Program-made: the position numbers and the translations under genes
Part shown: positions 21,428 to 35,044 of the stretch, piece by piece
How the letters are laid out: the number at the start of each line of letters is the position of its first letter
Position numbering within the stretch: position 1 is the first letter of the stretch
NCBI RefSeq assembly: GCF_041296385.1
Contig: NW_027184079.1
Span: 744,001-808,000, forward strand
Source of the DNA: Aphelocoma coerulescens
Lineage: Eukaryota; Chordata; Aves; Passeriformes; Corvidae
Reading direction: 5' to 3'
Length of the DNA: 64,000 bases
Notes under the pieces: generated by a model
Told to the model about the DNA's origin: nothing
The model's database searches: none
Seen by the model: the letters and a program-made list of their open reading frames with translations, nothing else

Positions 21428-22625
21428 ACAGGGGTCCCTGTTTTCCCAGAGCCATGTCGATCATCAGAAGCTGCTTGTGGCTGCGGATGCAGATGGCCAC
21501 GAAAGGCCTAGAAGTAAAAACTGGAGCAATGTCGTGTCCAAGAAGATTTTCCCAGAGAAAAGCATCCTAGGAGCAGCAAGTGTCCTGGAGCTGCCAGTTT
21601 CCAGTATATGACTCCTAGGATGCTGTGGTGCTGCCAAAGGCGAAGAGGCTCAGAGAGCTGCCAGACACGATCCTCGAGCAGGAAAGGCAGATTTTAGGAG
21701 CTCCAGGGAATTCCCTGACGTCAGCAGTGGAGGAGCAGGATGAGGAAGATGTCCACGCTTGGGCTACTTGTGGCAAGAGCCTCCAAGGCTCCCAGTGCCT
21801 CCGTGGGAGCTGCAGGAGTGGAGTCAGAGGAAGGCCTTTGGACAGGACTGGCTGCTCCCTCAGAGCCGTGGCTCTCAGCAGAACCGTCTCATTGCTGAGG
21901 ATGCACCTGTCCAGGAACAGCCTTGCAGAGGAGTAGGAGTCCAGCTCATTGCAGTAAGGGAATGGCTGAATGATGTTTCCCAGGAGCAACTATGCTGAAG
22001 GTGCCAGTTCCAGTCCATGGCTCGCAGGATGCTGCAGCACTGCCATAGGAGAAGGGGTTTGGCATGGTGCTAGAGAAGGTCCTCGAGCAGCAAAGGCAGG
22101 TGTTTGCAGCTCCAGGGAATACCCTGACGTCAGCAGTGGAGTAGCAGGATGAGGAAGATGTGCGCGCTTGGGCTACTTGTGGCAAGAGCCTCTATCCCTG
22201 CCCTTGCCTGGGTGAGAGTTGCTGGAGCGCAGACGGAGGAAGGCCTTTGGACAGGTGCAAGGTAAGAATGATGCATGGTTGGCAGTCGTGGTGCGAGCAG
22301 AAACATTTCTTGCAATCATCCTTACTGTTAGTTTCACTTTCCGGTTTGAATAGCGTGAGCCTGGAAAGCCAATAGTCTAAATGTTCAGATGTCTGGTACC
22401 CAGTAGTAGACATGAACTCAAGTCTCTCATAGAAACATGAGGTTTTTTCCTTAAGCCAAGTGCTGGGAGGGGAATTTCTTCTGCAAAAGTACTGTGCTTC
22501 TGCTGCTTGTTCCATTTTAGAAAGTTTCCTCCCTTGGCCCTGTCTTGATTGAATAGTCCTTTCTCTTCTAACTAGAAGCTCCAGGTTTTCTTCTTACAAG
22601 TTGTCTTTGTTTTCTTTGTCCACAG
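21428..22625 (+). repeat. Unit M19, type d (first AG acceptor mutated)
   Basis: The acceptor is CCACGGACAGGGG. The exon-like part ends at 22261 and the intron is 364 bp with the 5 nt deletion. GTCCTGGAGCTGCC replaces GTCCTGTAGCTGCC, which removes a stop. The intron has CCCTGTCTTG, shared with M29. Confidence 0.92.
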
Positions 22626-23828
22626 ACAGGGGTCCCTGCTCTCCCAGAGCCATGTCGATCATCAGAAGCTGCTTGTGGCTGAGGATGCAGATGGCCACGA
22701 AAGGCCTAGAAGTAAAAACTGGAGCAATGTCGTGTCCAAGAAGATTTTCCCAGAGAAAAGCATCCTAGGAGCAGCAAGTGTCCTGGAGGTGCCAGTTGCC
22801 AGTATATGACTCCTAGGATGCTGTGGCGCTGCCAAAGGCGAAGAGGATCAGAGAGCTGCCAGACACGATCCTCGAGCAGGAAAGGCAGATGTTGGGAGCT
22901 CCAGGGAATTCCCTGATGTCAGCAGTGGCGGAGCAGGATGAGGAAGATGTCCACGCTTGGGCTACTTGTGGCAAGAGTGTCCAAGGCTCCCAGTGCCTCC
23001 GTGGGAGCTGCAGGAGTGGAGACGGAGGAAGGCCTTTGGGCAGGACTGGCTGCTCCCTCAGAGCCGTGGCTCTCAGCAGAACCGTCTCATTGCTGAGGAT
23101 GCACCTGTCCAGGAAGAGCCTTGCAAAGGAGTAGGAGTCCAGCTCATTGCAGTAAGGGAATGGCTGAAGGATGTTTCCCAGGAGCAACTATGCTGAAGGT
23201 GCCAGTTCCAGTCCATGGCTCGCAGGATGCTGCAGCACTGCCATAGGAGAAGGCATTTGGCATGGTGCTAGAGAAGATCCTCGAGCAGCAAAGGCAGGTG
23301 TTTGCAGCTCCAGGGAATTCCTAGATGTCAGCAGTGGAAGATCAGGATGAGGAATATCTCCAGGCTTGGGCTACTTGTGGCAAGAGCCTCCATCCCTGCC
23401 CGAGCTTGGGTGAGAGTTGCCAGAGCGCAGACGGAGGAAGGCCTTTGGACAGGTGCAAGGTAAGAATGATGCATGGTCGGCAGTCGTGGTGTAAACAGAA
23501 ACATTTCTTGCAATCATCCCTACTGTTAGAGTAGTTTCACTTTCCGGTTTGAATAGCGTGAGCCTGGAAAGCCAATAGTCTAAATGTTCAGATGTCTGGT
23601 ACCCAATAGTAGACATGAACTCAAGTCTCTCATAGAAACATCAGGCTTTTTCCTTAAGCCAAGTGCTGGGAGGGGAATTTCTTCTGCAAAACTGCTCTGC
23701 TTCTGCTGCTTGTTCCATTTTAGAAAGTTTCCTGCTTTGGCCCTGCCTTGATTGAATAGTCCTTTGTCTTCTAACTAGAAGCTCCAGGTTTTCTTCTTAC
23801 AAGTTGTCTTTGTTTTCTTTGTCCACAG
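22626..23828 (+). repeat. Unit M20, type e
   Basis: The exon-like part ends at 23459. It matches M9 apart from the intron variant CCTTTGTCTTCTAACTAG, also seen after M30 and M40. Confidence 0.92.
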
Positions 23829-24623
23829 ACAGGAGTCCCTGCTCTCCCAGAGCCCTGTTGATCATCAGAAGCTGCTTGTGGCTGAGGATGCAGATGGCCA
23901 CGAAAGGCCTAGAAGTAAAATCGGCAGCAAGGTCGTGTGCAAGAAAATTTTCCCAGAGAAAAGCATCCTAGGAGCAGCAAGTGTCCTGGAGGTGCCAGTT
24001 GCCAGTATATGACTCCTAGGATGCTGTGGCGCTGCCAAAGATGAAGAGGCTCAGAGAGCTGCCAGACATGATCCTCTAGCTGGAAAGGCAGATGTTTGGA
24101 GCTCCAGGGAATTCCCTGACGTCAGCAGTGGAGGAGCAGGATGAGGAAGATGTCCATGCTTGGGCTACTTGTGGCAAGAGTGTCCAAGGCTCCCAGTGCC
24201 TCTGTGAGAGCGGCAGGACTGGAGACGGAGGAAGGCCTTTGGACAGGTGCAAGGTAAGAATGATGCATGGTCCCCAGTTGTGGTGAGTACAGAAACATTT
24301 CTTCGAAGCATCTCTAGCTTTTGAAATAGTTTGACATTCCGGTTTGAATTGCGTGAGCCTGGAAAGCCAGTAGTCTAAATGTTCAGATGTCTGCTATCCA
24401 ATAGTAGACATGAACTCAAGTCTCTCATAGAAACATCATGCTTTTTCCTTAAGCCAAGTGCTGGGAGGGGAATTTCTTCTGCAAAAGTACTGTGCTTCTG
24501 CTGCTTGTTCCATTTTAGAAAGTTTCCTCCCTTGGCCCTGCCTTGATTGAATAGTCCTTTCTCTTCTAACTAGAAGCTCCAGGTTTTAATCTTACAAGTT
24601 GTCTTTGTTTTCTTTGTCCACAG
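23829..24623 (+). repeat. Unit M21, short type S'
   Basis: The exon-like part ends at 24253 (425 bp). CCTCTAGCTGG adds a TAG. The intron is the short-type lineage (GGTCCCCAGTTGTGG, GAGTACAG), unlike M10. Confidence 0.93.
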
Positions 24624-25823
24624 ACAGGAGTCCCTGCTCTCCCAGAGCCATGTCGATCATCAGAAGCTGCTTGTGGCTGCGGATGCAGATGGCCACAAAA
24701 GGCCTAGAAGTAAAATCTGGAGCAAGGTCGTGTGCAAGATTTTCCCAGAGAAAAGCATCCTAGGAGCAGCAAGTGTACTGGAGGTGCCAGTTGCCAGTAT
24801 ATGACTCCTAGGATGCTGTGGCGCAGCCAAAGGTGAAGAGGCTCAGAGAGCTGCCAGACACGATCCTCGAGCAGCAAAGGCAGGTGTTTGCAGCTCCAGG
24901 GAATTCCCTGCCGTCAGCAGTGGAGGAGCAGGATGAGGAAGATCTCGACGCTTGGGCTACTTGTGGCAAGAGTGTCCAAGGCTCCCAGTGCCTCCGTGGG
25001 AGCTGCGGGACTGGAGGCGGAGGAAGGCCTTTGGGCAGGACTGGCTGCTCCCTCAGAGCCGCGGCTCTCAGCAGAACCGTCTCATTGCTGAGGATGCACC
25101 TGTCCAGGAAGAGCATTGCAGAGGAGTAGGAGTCCAGCTCATTGCAGTAAGGGAATGGCTGAGGGATGTTTCCCAGGAGCAACTTTGCTGGAGGTGCCAG
25201 TTCCAGTCCGTGACTTGCAGGATGCTGCAGCACTGCCATAGGAGAAGGCGTTTGGCATGATGCTAGAGAAGATCCTCGAGCAGCAAATGCAAGTGTTTGC
25301 AGCTCCAGGGAATTCCTAGATGTCAGCAGTGGAAGATCAGGATGAGGAATATCTCCAGGCTTGGGCTACTTGTGGCAAGAGCCTCCATCCCTGCCCGAGC
25401 TTGGGTGAGAGTTGCCAGAGCGCAGACGGAGGAAGGCCTTTGGACAGGTGCAAGGTAAGAATGATGCATGGTCGGCAGTCGTGGTGTAAACAGAAACATT
25501 TCTTGCAATCATCCCTACTGTTAGAGTAGTTTCACTTTCCGGTTTGAATAGCGTGAGCCTGGAAAGCCAATAGTCTAAGTGTTCAGATGTCTGGTACCCA
25601 ATAGTAGACATGAACTCATGTCTCTCATAGAAACATCAGGCTTTTTCCTTAAGCCAAGTGCTGGGAGGGGAATTTCTTCTGCAAAACTACTGTGCTTCTG
25701 CTGCTTGTTCCATTTTAGAAAGTTTCCTCCTTTGGCCCTGCCTTGATTGAATAGTCCTTTTTCTTCTAACTAGAAGCTCCAGGTTTTCTTCTTACAAGTT
25801 GTCTTTGTTTTCTTTGTCCACAG
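24624..25823 (+). repeat. Unit M22, type a
   Basis: The exon-like part ends at 25454 (831 bp). It has GACTCCTAGG here, where M5, M11 and M16 have GACTCCAAGG, so the open segments are shorter. Confidence 0.92.
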
Positions 25824-27026
25824 ACAGGAGTCCCTGCTCTCCCAGAGCCCTGTTGATCATCAGAACCTGCTTGTGGCTGAGGATGCAGATGGCCACGAAA
25901 GGCCTAGAAGTAAAATCGGCAGCAAGGTCGTGTGCAAGAAGATTTTCCCAGAGAAAAGCATCCTAGGAGCAGCAAGTGTCCTGGAGGTGCCAGTTGCCAG
26001 TATATGACTCCTAGGATGCTGTGGCGCTGCCAAAGGCAAAGAGGCTCAGAGATCTGCCAGACACGATCCTCCAGCAGGAAAGGCAGATGTTTGGAGCACC
26101 AGGGAATTCCCTGCCGTCAGCAGTGGAGGAGCAGGATGAGGAAGATGTCCACGCTTGGGCTACTTGTGGCAAGAGTGTCCAAGGCTCCCAGTGCCTCCGT
26201 GGGAGCTGCAGGACTGGTGACAGAGGGCAACCATTGGGCAGGACTGGCTGCTCCCTCAGAGCCGTGGCTCTCAGCAGAACCGTCTCATTGCTGAGGATGC
26301 ACCTGTCCAGGAAGAGCATTGCAGAGGAGTAGGAGTCCAGCTCATTGCAGTAAGGGAATGGCTGAGGGATGTTTCCCAGGAGCAACTTTGCTGGAGGTGC
26401 CAGTTCCAGTCCGTGGCTCGCAGGATGCTGCAGCGCTGCCATAGGAGAAGGGGTTTTGCATGATGCTAGAGAAGATCCTCGAGCAGCAAAGGCAGGTGTT
26501 TGCAGCTCCAGGGAATACCCTGACGTCAGCAGTGGAGTAGCAGGATGAGGAAGATGTCTACGCTTGGGCTACTTGTGGCAAGAGCCTCCATCCCTGCCCT
26601 TGCCTGGGTGAGAGTTGCCGGAGCGCAGATGGAGGAAGGCTTTTGGACAGGTGGAAGGTAAGAATGATGCATGGTCGGCAGTCGTGGTGTAAACAGAAAC
26701 ATTTCTTGCAATCATCCTTACTGTTAGAGTAGTTTCACTTTCCGGTTTGAATAGCGTGAGCCTGGAAAGCCAATAGTCTAAATGTTCAGATGTCTGGTAC
26801 CCAGTAGTAGACATGAACTCAAGTCTCTCATAGAAACATGAGGTTTTTTCCTTAAGCCAAGTGCTGGGAAGGGAATTTCTTCTGCAAAACTACTGTGCTT
26901 CTGCTGCTTGTTCCATTTTAGAAAGTTTCCTCCCTTGGCCCTGCCTTGATTGAATAGTCCTTTGTCTTCTATCTAGAAGCTCCAGGTTTTCTTCTTACAA
27001 GTTGTCTTTGTTTTCTTTGTCCACAG
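25824..27026 (+). repeat. Unit M23, type b'
   Basis: The exon-like part ends at 26657 with the GTGGAAG|GTAAG donor context. It is a close copy of M12. Confidence 0.92.
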
Positions 27027-28229
27027 ACAGGAGTCCCTGTTTTCCCAGAGCCATGTCGATCATCAGAAGCTGCTTGTGGCTGCGGATGCAGATGGCCACG
27101 AAAGGCCTAGAAGTAAAAACTGGAGCAATGTCGTGTCCAAGAAGATTTTCCCAGAGAAAAGCATCCTAGGAGCAGCAAGTGTCCTGTAGCTGCCAGTTTC
27201 CAGTATATGACTCTCAGGATGCTGTGGCGCTGCCAAAGGCGAAGAGGCTCAGAGAGCTGCCAGACACGATCCTCGAGCAGGAAAGGCAGATTTTAGGAGC
27301 TCCAGGGAATTCCCTGACGTCAGCAGTGGAGGAGCAGGATGAGGAAGATGTCCACGCTTGGGCTACTTGTGGCAAGAGTGTCCAAGGCTCCCAGTGCCTC
27401 CGTGGGAGCTTCAGGAGTGGAGTCAGAGGAAGGCCTTTTGACAGGACTGGCTGCTCCCTCAGAGCCATGGCTCTCAGCAGAACCGTCTCATTGCTGAGGA
27501 TGCACCTGTCCAGGAACAGCCTTGCAGAGGAGTAGGAGTCCAGCTCATTGCAGTAAGGGAATGGCTGAATGATGTTTCCCAGGAGCAACTATGCTGAAGG
27601 TGCCAGTTCCAGTCCATGGCTCGCAGGATGCTGCAGCACTGCCATAGGAGAAGGGGTTTGGCATGGTGCTAGAGAAGGTCCTCGAGCAGCAAAGGCAGGT
27701 GTTTGCAGCTCCAGGGAATACCCTGACGTCAGCAGTGGAGTAGCAGGATGAGGAAGATGTCCACGCTTGGGCTACTTGTGGCAAGGGCCTCCATCCTTGC
27801 CCTTGCCTGGGTGAGAGTTGCCGGAGCGCAGACGGAGGAAGGCCTTTGGACAGGTGCAAGGTAAGAATGATGCATGGTCGGCAGTCGTGGTGCGAGCAGA
27901 AACATTTCTTGCAATCATCCCTACTGTTAGAGTAGTTTCACTTTCCGGTTTGAATAGCGTGAGCCTGGAAAGCCAATAGTCCAAATATTCAGATGTCTGG
28001 TACCCAGTAGTAGACATGAACTCAAGTCTCTCATAGAAACATCAGGCGTTTTCCTTAAGCCAAGTGCTGGGAGGGGAATTTCTTCTGCAATACTGCTGTG
28101 CTTCTGCTGCTTGTTCCATTTTAGAAAGTTTCCTCCCTTGGCTCTGCCTTGATTGAATAGTCCTTTCTCTTCTAACTAGAAGCTCCAGGTTTTCTTCTTA
28201 CAAGTTGTCTTTGTTTTCTTTGTCCACAG
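27027..28229 (+). repeat. Unit M24, type c'
   Basis: The exon-like part ends at 27860. It differs from M13 by GTCCCTGTTTTCCC near the start (a d-like feature) and CCAGGAACAGCC in half A. Confidence 0.92.
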
Positions 28230-29442
28230 ACAGGAGTCCCTGCTCTCCCAGAGCCATGTCGATCATCAGAAGCTGCTTGTGGCTGCGGATGCAGATGGCC
28301 ACAAAAGGCCTAGAAGTAAAATCTGCAGCAAGGTTGTGTGCAAGAAGATTTTCCCAGAGAAAAGCATCCTAGGAGCAGCAAGTGTCCTGGAGGTGCCAGT
28401 TGCCAGTATATGACTCCTAGGATGCTGTTGCGCTTCCAAAGTGTAAGAGGCTCAGAGAGCTGCCAGACACGATCCTCGAGCAGGAAAGGCAGATGTTGGG
28501 AGCTCCAGGGAATTCCCTGATGTCAGCAGTGGAGGAGCAGGATGAGGAAGATCTCGACGCTTGGGCTACTTGTGGCAAGAGTGTCCAAGGCTCCCAGTGC
28601 CTCCGTGGGAGCTGCAGGACTGGAGGACTGCAGGACGGAGGAAGGCCTTTGGGCAGGACTGGCTGCTCCCTCAGAGCCGTGGCTCTCAGCAGAACCGTCT
28701 CATTGCTGAGGATGCACCTATCCAGGAAGAGCCTTGCAAAGGTGTAGGAGTCCAGCTCATTGCAGTAAGGGAATGGCTGAAGGATGTTTCCCAGGAGCAA
28801 CTATGCTGAAGGTGCCAGTTCCAGTCCATGGCTCGCAGGATGCTGCAGCACTGCCATAGGAGAAGGCATTTGGCATGGTGCTAGAGAAGATCCTCGAGCA
28901 GCAAAGGCAAGTGTTTGCAGCTCCAGGGAATTCCTAGATGTCAGCAGTGGAAGATCAGGATGAGGAATATCTCCAGGCTTGGGCTACTTGTGGCAAGAGC
29001 CTCCATCCCTGCCCGAGCTTGGGTGAGAGTTGCCAGAGCGCAGACGGAGGAAGGCCTTTGGACAGGTGCAAGGTAAGAATGATGCATGGTCGGCAGTCGT
29101 GGTGTGAGCAGAAACATTTCTTGCAATCGCCTCTAGCTTTTAGAGTAGTTTCACTTTCCGGTTTGAATAGTGTGAGCCTGGAAAGCCAATAGTCTAAATG
29201 TTCAGATGTCTGGAACCCAATAGTAGACATGAACTCAAGTCTCTCATAGAAACATCAGGCTTTTTCCTTAAGCCAAGTGCTGGGAGGGGAATTTCTTCTG
29301 CAAAACTGCTCTGCTTCTGCTGCTTGTTCCATTTTAGAAAGTTTCCTGCTTTGGCCCTGCCTTGATTGAATAGTCCTTTCTCTTCTATCTAGAAGCTCCA
29401 GGTTTTCTTCTTACAAGTTGTCTTTGTTTTCTTTGTCCACAG
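28230..29442 (+). repeat. Unit M25, type e' with 9 nt insertion
   Basis: The exon-like part ends at 29072 (843 bp). The intron has TTGCAATCGCC where M14 has TTGAAATCGCC. Confidence 0.92.
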
Positions 29443-30237
29443 ACAGGAGTCCCTGCTCTCCCAGAGCCCTGTTGATCATCAGAAGCTGCTTGTGGCTGAG
29501 GATGCAGATGGCCACGAAAGGCCTAGAAGTAAAATCGGCAGCAATGTCGTGTGCAAGAAGATTTTCCCAGAGAAAAGCATCCTAGGAGCAGCAAGTGTCC
29601 TGGAGGTGCCAGTTGCCAGTATATGACTCCTAGGATGCTGTGGCGCTACCAGAGGTGAAGAGGCTCAGAGAGCTGCCAGACATGATCCTCCAGCTGGAAA
29701 GGCAGATGTTTGGAGCTCCAGGGAATTCCCTGACGTCAGCAGTGGAGGAGCAGGATGAGGAAGATGTCCACGCTTGGGCTACTTGTGGCAAGAGTGTCCA
29801 AGGCTCCCAGTGCCTCCGTGAGAGCGGCAGGACTGGAGACGGAGGAAGGCCTTTGGACAGGTGCAAGGTAAGAATAATGCATGGTCCCCAGTTGTGGTGA
29901 ATACAGAAACATTTCTTCGAAGCATCTCTAGCTTTTGAAATAGTTTGACATTCCGGTTTGAATTGCGTGAGCCTGGAAAGCCAGTAGTCTAAATGTTCAG
30001 ATGTCTGCTATCCAATAGTAGACATGAACTCAAGTCTCTCATAGAAACATCATGCTTTTTCCTTAAGCCAAGTGCGGGGAGGGGAATTTCTTCTGCAAAA
30101 CTACTGTGCTTCTGCTGCTTGTTCCATTTTAGAAAGTTTCCTCCCTTGGCCCTGCCTTGATTGAATAGTCCTTTCTCTTCTAACTAGAAGCTCCAGGTTT
30201 TAATCTTACAAGTTGTCTTTGTTTTCTTTGTCCACAG
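29443..30237 (+). repeat. Unit M26, short type S
   Basis: The exon-like part ends at 29867 (425 bp). The post-donor sequence is GTAAGAATAATG, shared only with M36. The intron has AAGTGCGGGGAGGGG. Confidence 0.93.
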
Positions 30238-31440
30238 ACAGGGGTCCCTGCTCTCCCAGAGCCATGTCGATCATCAGAAGCTTCTTGTGGCTGAGAATGC
30301 AGATGGCCACGAAAGGCCTAGGAGTAAAAACTGGAGCAAGGACGTGTGCAAGAAGTTTTTCCTAGAGGAAAGCATCCTAGGAGCAGCAAGTGTCCTGGAG
30401 GTGCCAGTTGCCAGTATATGACTCCTAGGATGCTGTGGCGCTGCCAAAGGCAAAGAGGCTCAGAGATCTGCCAGACACGATCCTCCAGCAGGAAAGGCAG
30501 ATGTTGGGAGCACCAGGGAATTCCCTGACGTCAGCAGTGGAGGAGCAGGATGAGGAAGATGTCCACGCTTGGGCTACTTGTGGCAAGAGTGTCCAAGGCT
30601 CCCAGTGCCTCCGTGGGAGCTGCAGGACTGGTGACAGAGGGCAACCATTGGGCAGGACTGGCTGCTTCCTCAGAGCTGTGGCTCTCAGCAGAACTGTCTC
30701 ATTGCTGAGGATGCACCTGTCCAGGAAGAGCATTGCAGAGGAGTAGGAGTCCAGCTCATTGCAGTAAGGGAATGGCTGAGGGATGTTTCCCAGGAGCAAC
30801 TTTGCTGGAGGTGCCAGTTCCAGTCCGTGGCTCGCAGGATGCTGCAGCTCTGCCTTAGGAGAAGGGGTTTTGCATGGTGCTAGAGAAGATCCTCGAGCAG
30901 CAAAGGCAGGTGTTTGCAGCTCCAGGGAATACCCTGACGTCAGCAGTGGAGTAGCAGGATGAGGAAGATGTCCACGCTTGGGCTACTTGTGGCAAGAGCC
31001 TCCATCCCTGCCCTTGCCTGGGTGAGAGTTGCCGGAGCGCAGATGGAGGAAGGCCTTTGGACAGGTGCAAGGTAAGAATGATGGATGGTCGGCAGTCGTG
31101 GTGTAAACAGAAACATTTCTTGCAATCATCCTTACTGTTAGAGTAGTTTCACTTTCAGGTTTGAATAGCGTGAGCCTGGAAAGCCAATAGTCTAAATGTT
31201 CAGATGTCTGGTACCCAGTAGTAGACATGAACTCAAGTCTCTCATAGAAACATGAGGTTTTTTCCTTAAGCCAAGTGCTGGGAAGGGAATTTCTTCTGCA
31301 AAAGTACTGTGCTTCTGCTGCTTGTTCCATTTTAGAAAGTTTCCTCCCTTGGCCCTGCCTTGATTGAATAGTCCTTTGTCTTCTATCTAGAAGCTCCAGG
31401 TTTTCTTCTTACAAGTTGTCTTTGTTTTCTTTGTCCACAG
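30238..31440 (+). repeat. Unit M27, type b following S directly
   Basis: The exon-like part ends at 31071. Markers are CTTCTTGTGGCTGAGAATGC, AAGTTTTTCCTAGAGG, GCTGCTTCCTCAGAGCTG and GCAGCTCTGCCTTAGG, shared with M37 and M51. Confidence 0.92.
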
Positions 31441-32643
31441 ACAGGAGTCCCTGCTCTCCCAGAGCCATGTCGATCATCAGAAGCTGCTTGTGGCTGCGGA
31501 TGCAGATGGCCACGAAAGGCCTAGAAGTAAAAACTGGAGCAATGTCGTGTCCAAGAAGATTTTCCCAGAGAAAAGCATCCTAGGAGCAGCAAGTGTCCTG
31601 TAGCTGCCAGTTTCCAGTATATGACTCTCAGGATGCTGTGGCGCTGCCAAAGGCGAAGAGGCTCAGAGAGCTGCCAGACACGATCCTCGAGCAGGAAAGG
31701 CAGATTTTAGGAGCTCCAGGGAATTCCCTGATGTCAGCAGTGGAGGAGCAGTATGAGGAAGATCTCGACGCTTGGGCTACTTGTGGCAAGAGTGTCCAAG
31801 GCTCCCAGTGCCTCCGTGGGAGCTGCAGGAGCGGAGTCAGAGGAAGGCCTTTGGGCAGGACTCGCTGCTCCCTCAGAGCCATGGCTCTCAGCAGAACCGT
31901 CTCATTGCTGAGGATGCACCTGTCCAGGAAGAGCCTTGCAAAGGAGTAGGAGTCCAGCTCATTGCAGTAAGGGAATGGCTGAAGGATGCTTCCCAGGAGC
32001 AACTATGCTGAAGGTGCCAGTTCCAGTCCATGGCTCGCAGGATGCTGCAGCACTGCCATAGGAGAAGGCGTTTGGCATGGTGCTAGAGAAGGTCCTCGAG
32101 CAGCAAAGGCAGGTGTTTGCAGCTCCAGGGAATACCCTGACGTCAGCAGTGGAGTAGCAGGATGAGGAAGATGTCCACGCTTGGGCTACTTGTGGCAAGA
32201 GCCTCCATCATTGCCCTTGCCTGGGTGAGAGTTGCTGGAGCGCAGATGGAGGAAGGCCTTTGGACAGGTGCAAGGTAAGAATGATGCATGGTCGGCAGTC
32301 GTGGTGTAAACAGAAACATTTCTTGCAATCATCCCTACTGTTAGAGTAGTTTCACTTTCCGGTTTGAATAGCGTGAGCCTGGAAAGCCAATAGTCTAAAT
32401 GTTCAGATGTCTGGTACCCAATAGTAGACATGAACTCATGTCTCTCATAGAAACATCAGGCTTTTTCCTTAAGCCAAGTGCTGGGAGGGGAATTTCTTCT
32501 GCAAAAGTACTGTGCTTCTGCTGCTTGTTCCATTTTAGAAAGTTTCCTCCCTTGGCCCTGCCTTGATTGAATAGTCCTTTCTCTTCTAACTAGAAGCTCC
32601 AGGTTTTCTTCTTACAAGTTGTCTTTGTTTTCTTTGTCCACGG
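31441..32643 (+). repeat. Unit M28, type c
   Basis: The exon-like part ends at 32274. It has the ACTCGCTGCT variant; GAGTTGCTGGAGC in half B is an otherwise d-like state. Confidence 0.92.
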
Positions 32644-33841
32644 ACAGGGGTCCCTGTTTTCCCAGAGCCATGTCGATCATCAGAAGCTGCTTGTGGCTGC
32701 GGATGCAGATGGCCACGAAAGGCCTAGAAGTAAAAACTGGAGCAATGTCGTGTCCAAGAAGATTTTCCCAGAGAAAAGCATCCTAGGAGCAGCAAGTGTC
32801 CTGGAGCTGCCAGTTTCCAGTATATGACTCCTAGGATGCTGTGGTGCTGCCAAAGGCGAAGAGGCTCAGAGAGCTGCCAGACACGATCCTCGAGCAGGAA
32901 AGGCAGATTTTAGGAGCTCCAGGGAATTCCCTGACGTCAGCAGTGGAGGAGCAGGATGAGGAAGATGTCCACGCTTGGGCTACTTGTGGCAAGAGCCTCC
33001 AAGGCTCCCAGTGCCTCCGTGGGAGCTGCAGGAGTGGAGTCAGAGGAAGGCCTTTGGACAGGACTGGCTGCTCCCTCAGAGCCGTGGCTCTCAGCAGAAC
33101 CGTCTCATTGCTGAGGATGCACCTGTCCAGGAACAGCCTTGCAGAGGAGTAGGAGTCCAGCTCATTGCAGTAAGGGAATGGCTGAATGATGTTTCCCAGG
33201 AGCAACTATGCTGAAGGTGCCAGTTCCAGTCCATGGCTCGCAGGATGCTGCAGCACTGCCATAGGAGAAGGGGTTTGGCATGGTGCTAGAGAAGGTCCTC
33301 GAGCAGCAAAGGCAGGTGTTTGCAGCTCCAGGGAATACCCTGACGTCAGCAGTGGAGTAGCAGGATGAGGAAGATGTGCGCGCTTGGGCTACTTGTGGCA
33401 AGAGCCTCTATCCCTGCCCTTGCCTGGGTGAGAGTTGCTGGAGCGCAGACGGAGGAAGGCCTTTGGACAGGTGCAAGGTAAGAATGATGCATGGTTGGCA
33501 GTCGTGGTGCGAGCAGAAACATTTCTTGCAATCATCCTTACTGTTAGTTTCACTTTCCGGTTTGAATAGCGTGAGCCTGGAAAGCCAATAGTCTAAATGT
33601 TCAGATGTCTGGTACCCAGTAGTAGACATGAACTCAAGTCTCTCATAGAAACATGAGGTTTTTTCCTTAAGCCAAGTGCTGGGAGGGGAATTTCTTCTGC
33701 AAAAGTACTGTGCTTCTGCTGCTTGTTCCATTTTAGAAAGTTTCCTCCCTTGGCCCTGTCTTGATTGAATAGTCCTTTCTCTTCTAACTAGAAGCTCCAG
33801 GTTTTCTTCTTACAAGTTGTCTTTGTTTTCTTTGTCCACAG
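32644..33841 (+). repeat. Unit M29, type d (first AG acceptor mutated)
   Basis: The exon-like part ends at 33477 and the intron is 364 bp. It is nearly identical to M19, including GTCCTGGAGCTGCC. Confidence 0.92.
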
Positions 33842-35044
33842 ACAGGGGTCCCTGCTCTCCCAGAGCCATGTCGATCATCAGAAGCTGCTTGTGGCTGAGG
33901 ATGCAGATGGCCACGAAAGGCCTAGAAGTAAAAACTGGAGCAATGTCGTGTCCAAGAAGATTTTCCCAGAGAAAAGCATCCTAGGAGCAGCAAGTGTCCT
34001 GGAGGTGCCAGTTGCCAGTATATGACTCCTAGGATGCTGTGGCGCTGCCAAAGGCGAAGAGGATCAGAGAGCTGCCAGACACGATCCTCGAGCAGGAAAG
34101 GCAGATGTTGGGAGCTCCAGGGAATTCCCTGATGTCAGCAGTGGCGGAGCAGGATGAGGAAGATGTCCACGCTTGGGCTACTTGTGGCAAGAGTGTCCAA
34201 GGCTCCCAGTGCCTCCGTGGGAGCTGCAGGAGTGGAGACGGAGGAAGGCCTTTGGGCAGGACTGGCTGCTCCCTCAGAGCCGTGGCTCTCAGCAGAACCG
34301 TCTCATTGCTGAGGATGCACCTGTCCAGGAAGAGCCTTGCAAAGGAGTAGGAGTCCAGCTCATTGCAGTAAGGGAATGGCTGAAGGATGTTTCCCAGGAG
34401 CAACTATGCTGAAGGTGCCAGTTCCAGTCCATGGCTCGCAGGATGCTGCAGCACTGCCATAGGAGAAGGCATTTGGCATGGTGCTAGAGAAGATCCTCGA
34501 GCAGCAAAGGCAGGTGTTTGCAGCTCCAGGGAATTCCTAGATGTCAGCAGTGGAAGATCAGGATGAGGAATATCTCCAGGCTTGGGCTACTTGTGGCAAG
34601 AGCCTCCATCCCTGCCCGAGCTTGGGTGAGAGTTGCCAGAGCGCAGACGGAGGAAGGCCTTTGGACAGGTGCAAGGTAAGAATGATGCATGGTCGGCAGT
34701 CGTGGTGTAAACAGAAACATTTCTTGCAATCATCCCTACTGTTAGAGTAGTTTCACTTTCCGGTTTGAATAGCGTGAGCCTGGAAAGCCAATAGTCTAAA
34801 TGTTCAGATGTCTGGTACCCAATAGTAGACATGAACTCAAGTCTCTCATAGAAACATCAGGCTTTTTCCTTAAGCCAAGTGCTGGGAGGGGAATTTCTTC
34901 TGCAAAACTGCTCTGCTTCTGCTGCTTGTTCCATTTTAGAAAGTTTCCTGCTTTGGCCCTGCCTTGATTGAATAGTCCTTTGTCTTCTAACTAGAAGCTC
35001 CAGGTTTTCTTCTTACAAGTTGTCTTTGTTTTCTTTGTCCACAG
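33842..35044 (+). repeat. Unit M30, type e
   Basis: The exon-like part ends at 34675. No marker differs from M20 in the regions compared. Confidence 0.92.

Larger units (their letters stand above)
17027..29442 (+). repeat. HOR block 2, 11 units, 12,416 bp
   Basis: Units M15-M25 repeat block 1 unit for unit, including the 831 bp 'a' units, the mutated acceptor of d and the 9 nt insertion in e'. A notable difference from block 1 is that its S' unit (M21) keeps the short-type intron, whereas M10 carries a long-type intron. Confidence 0.9.
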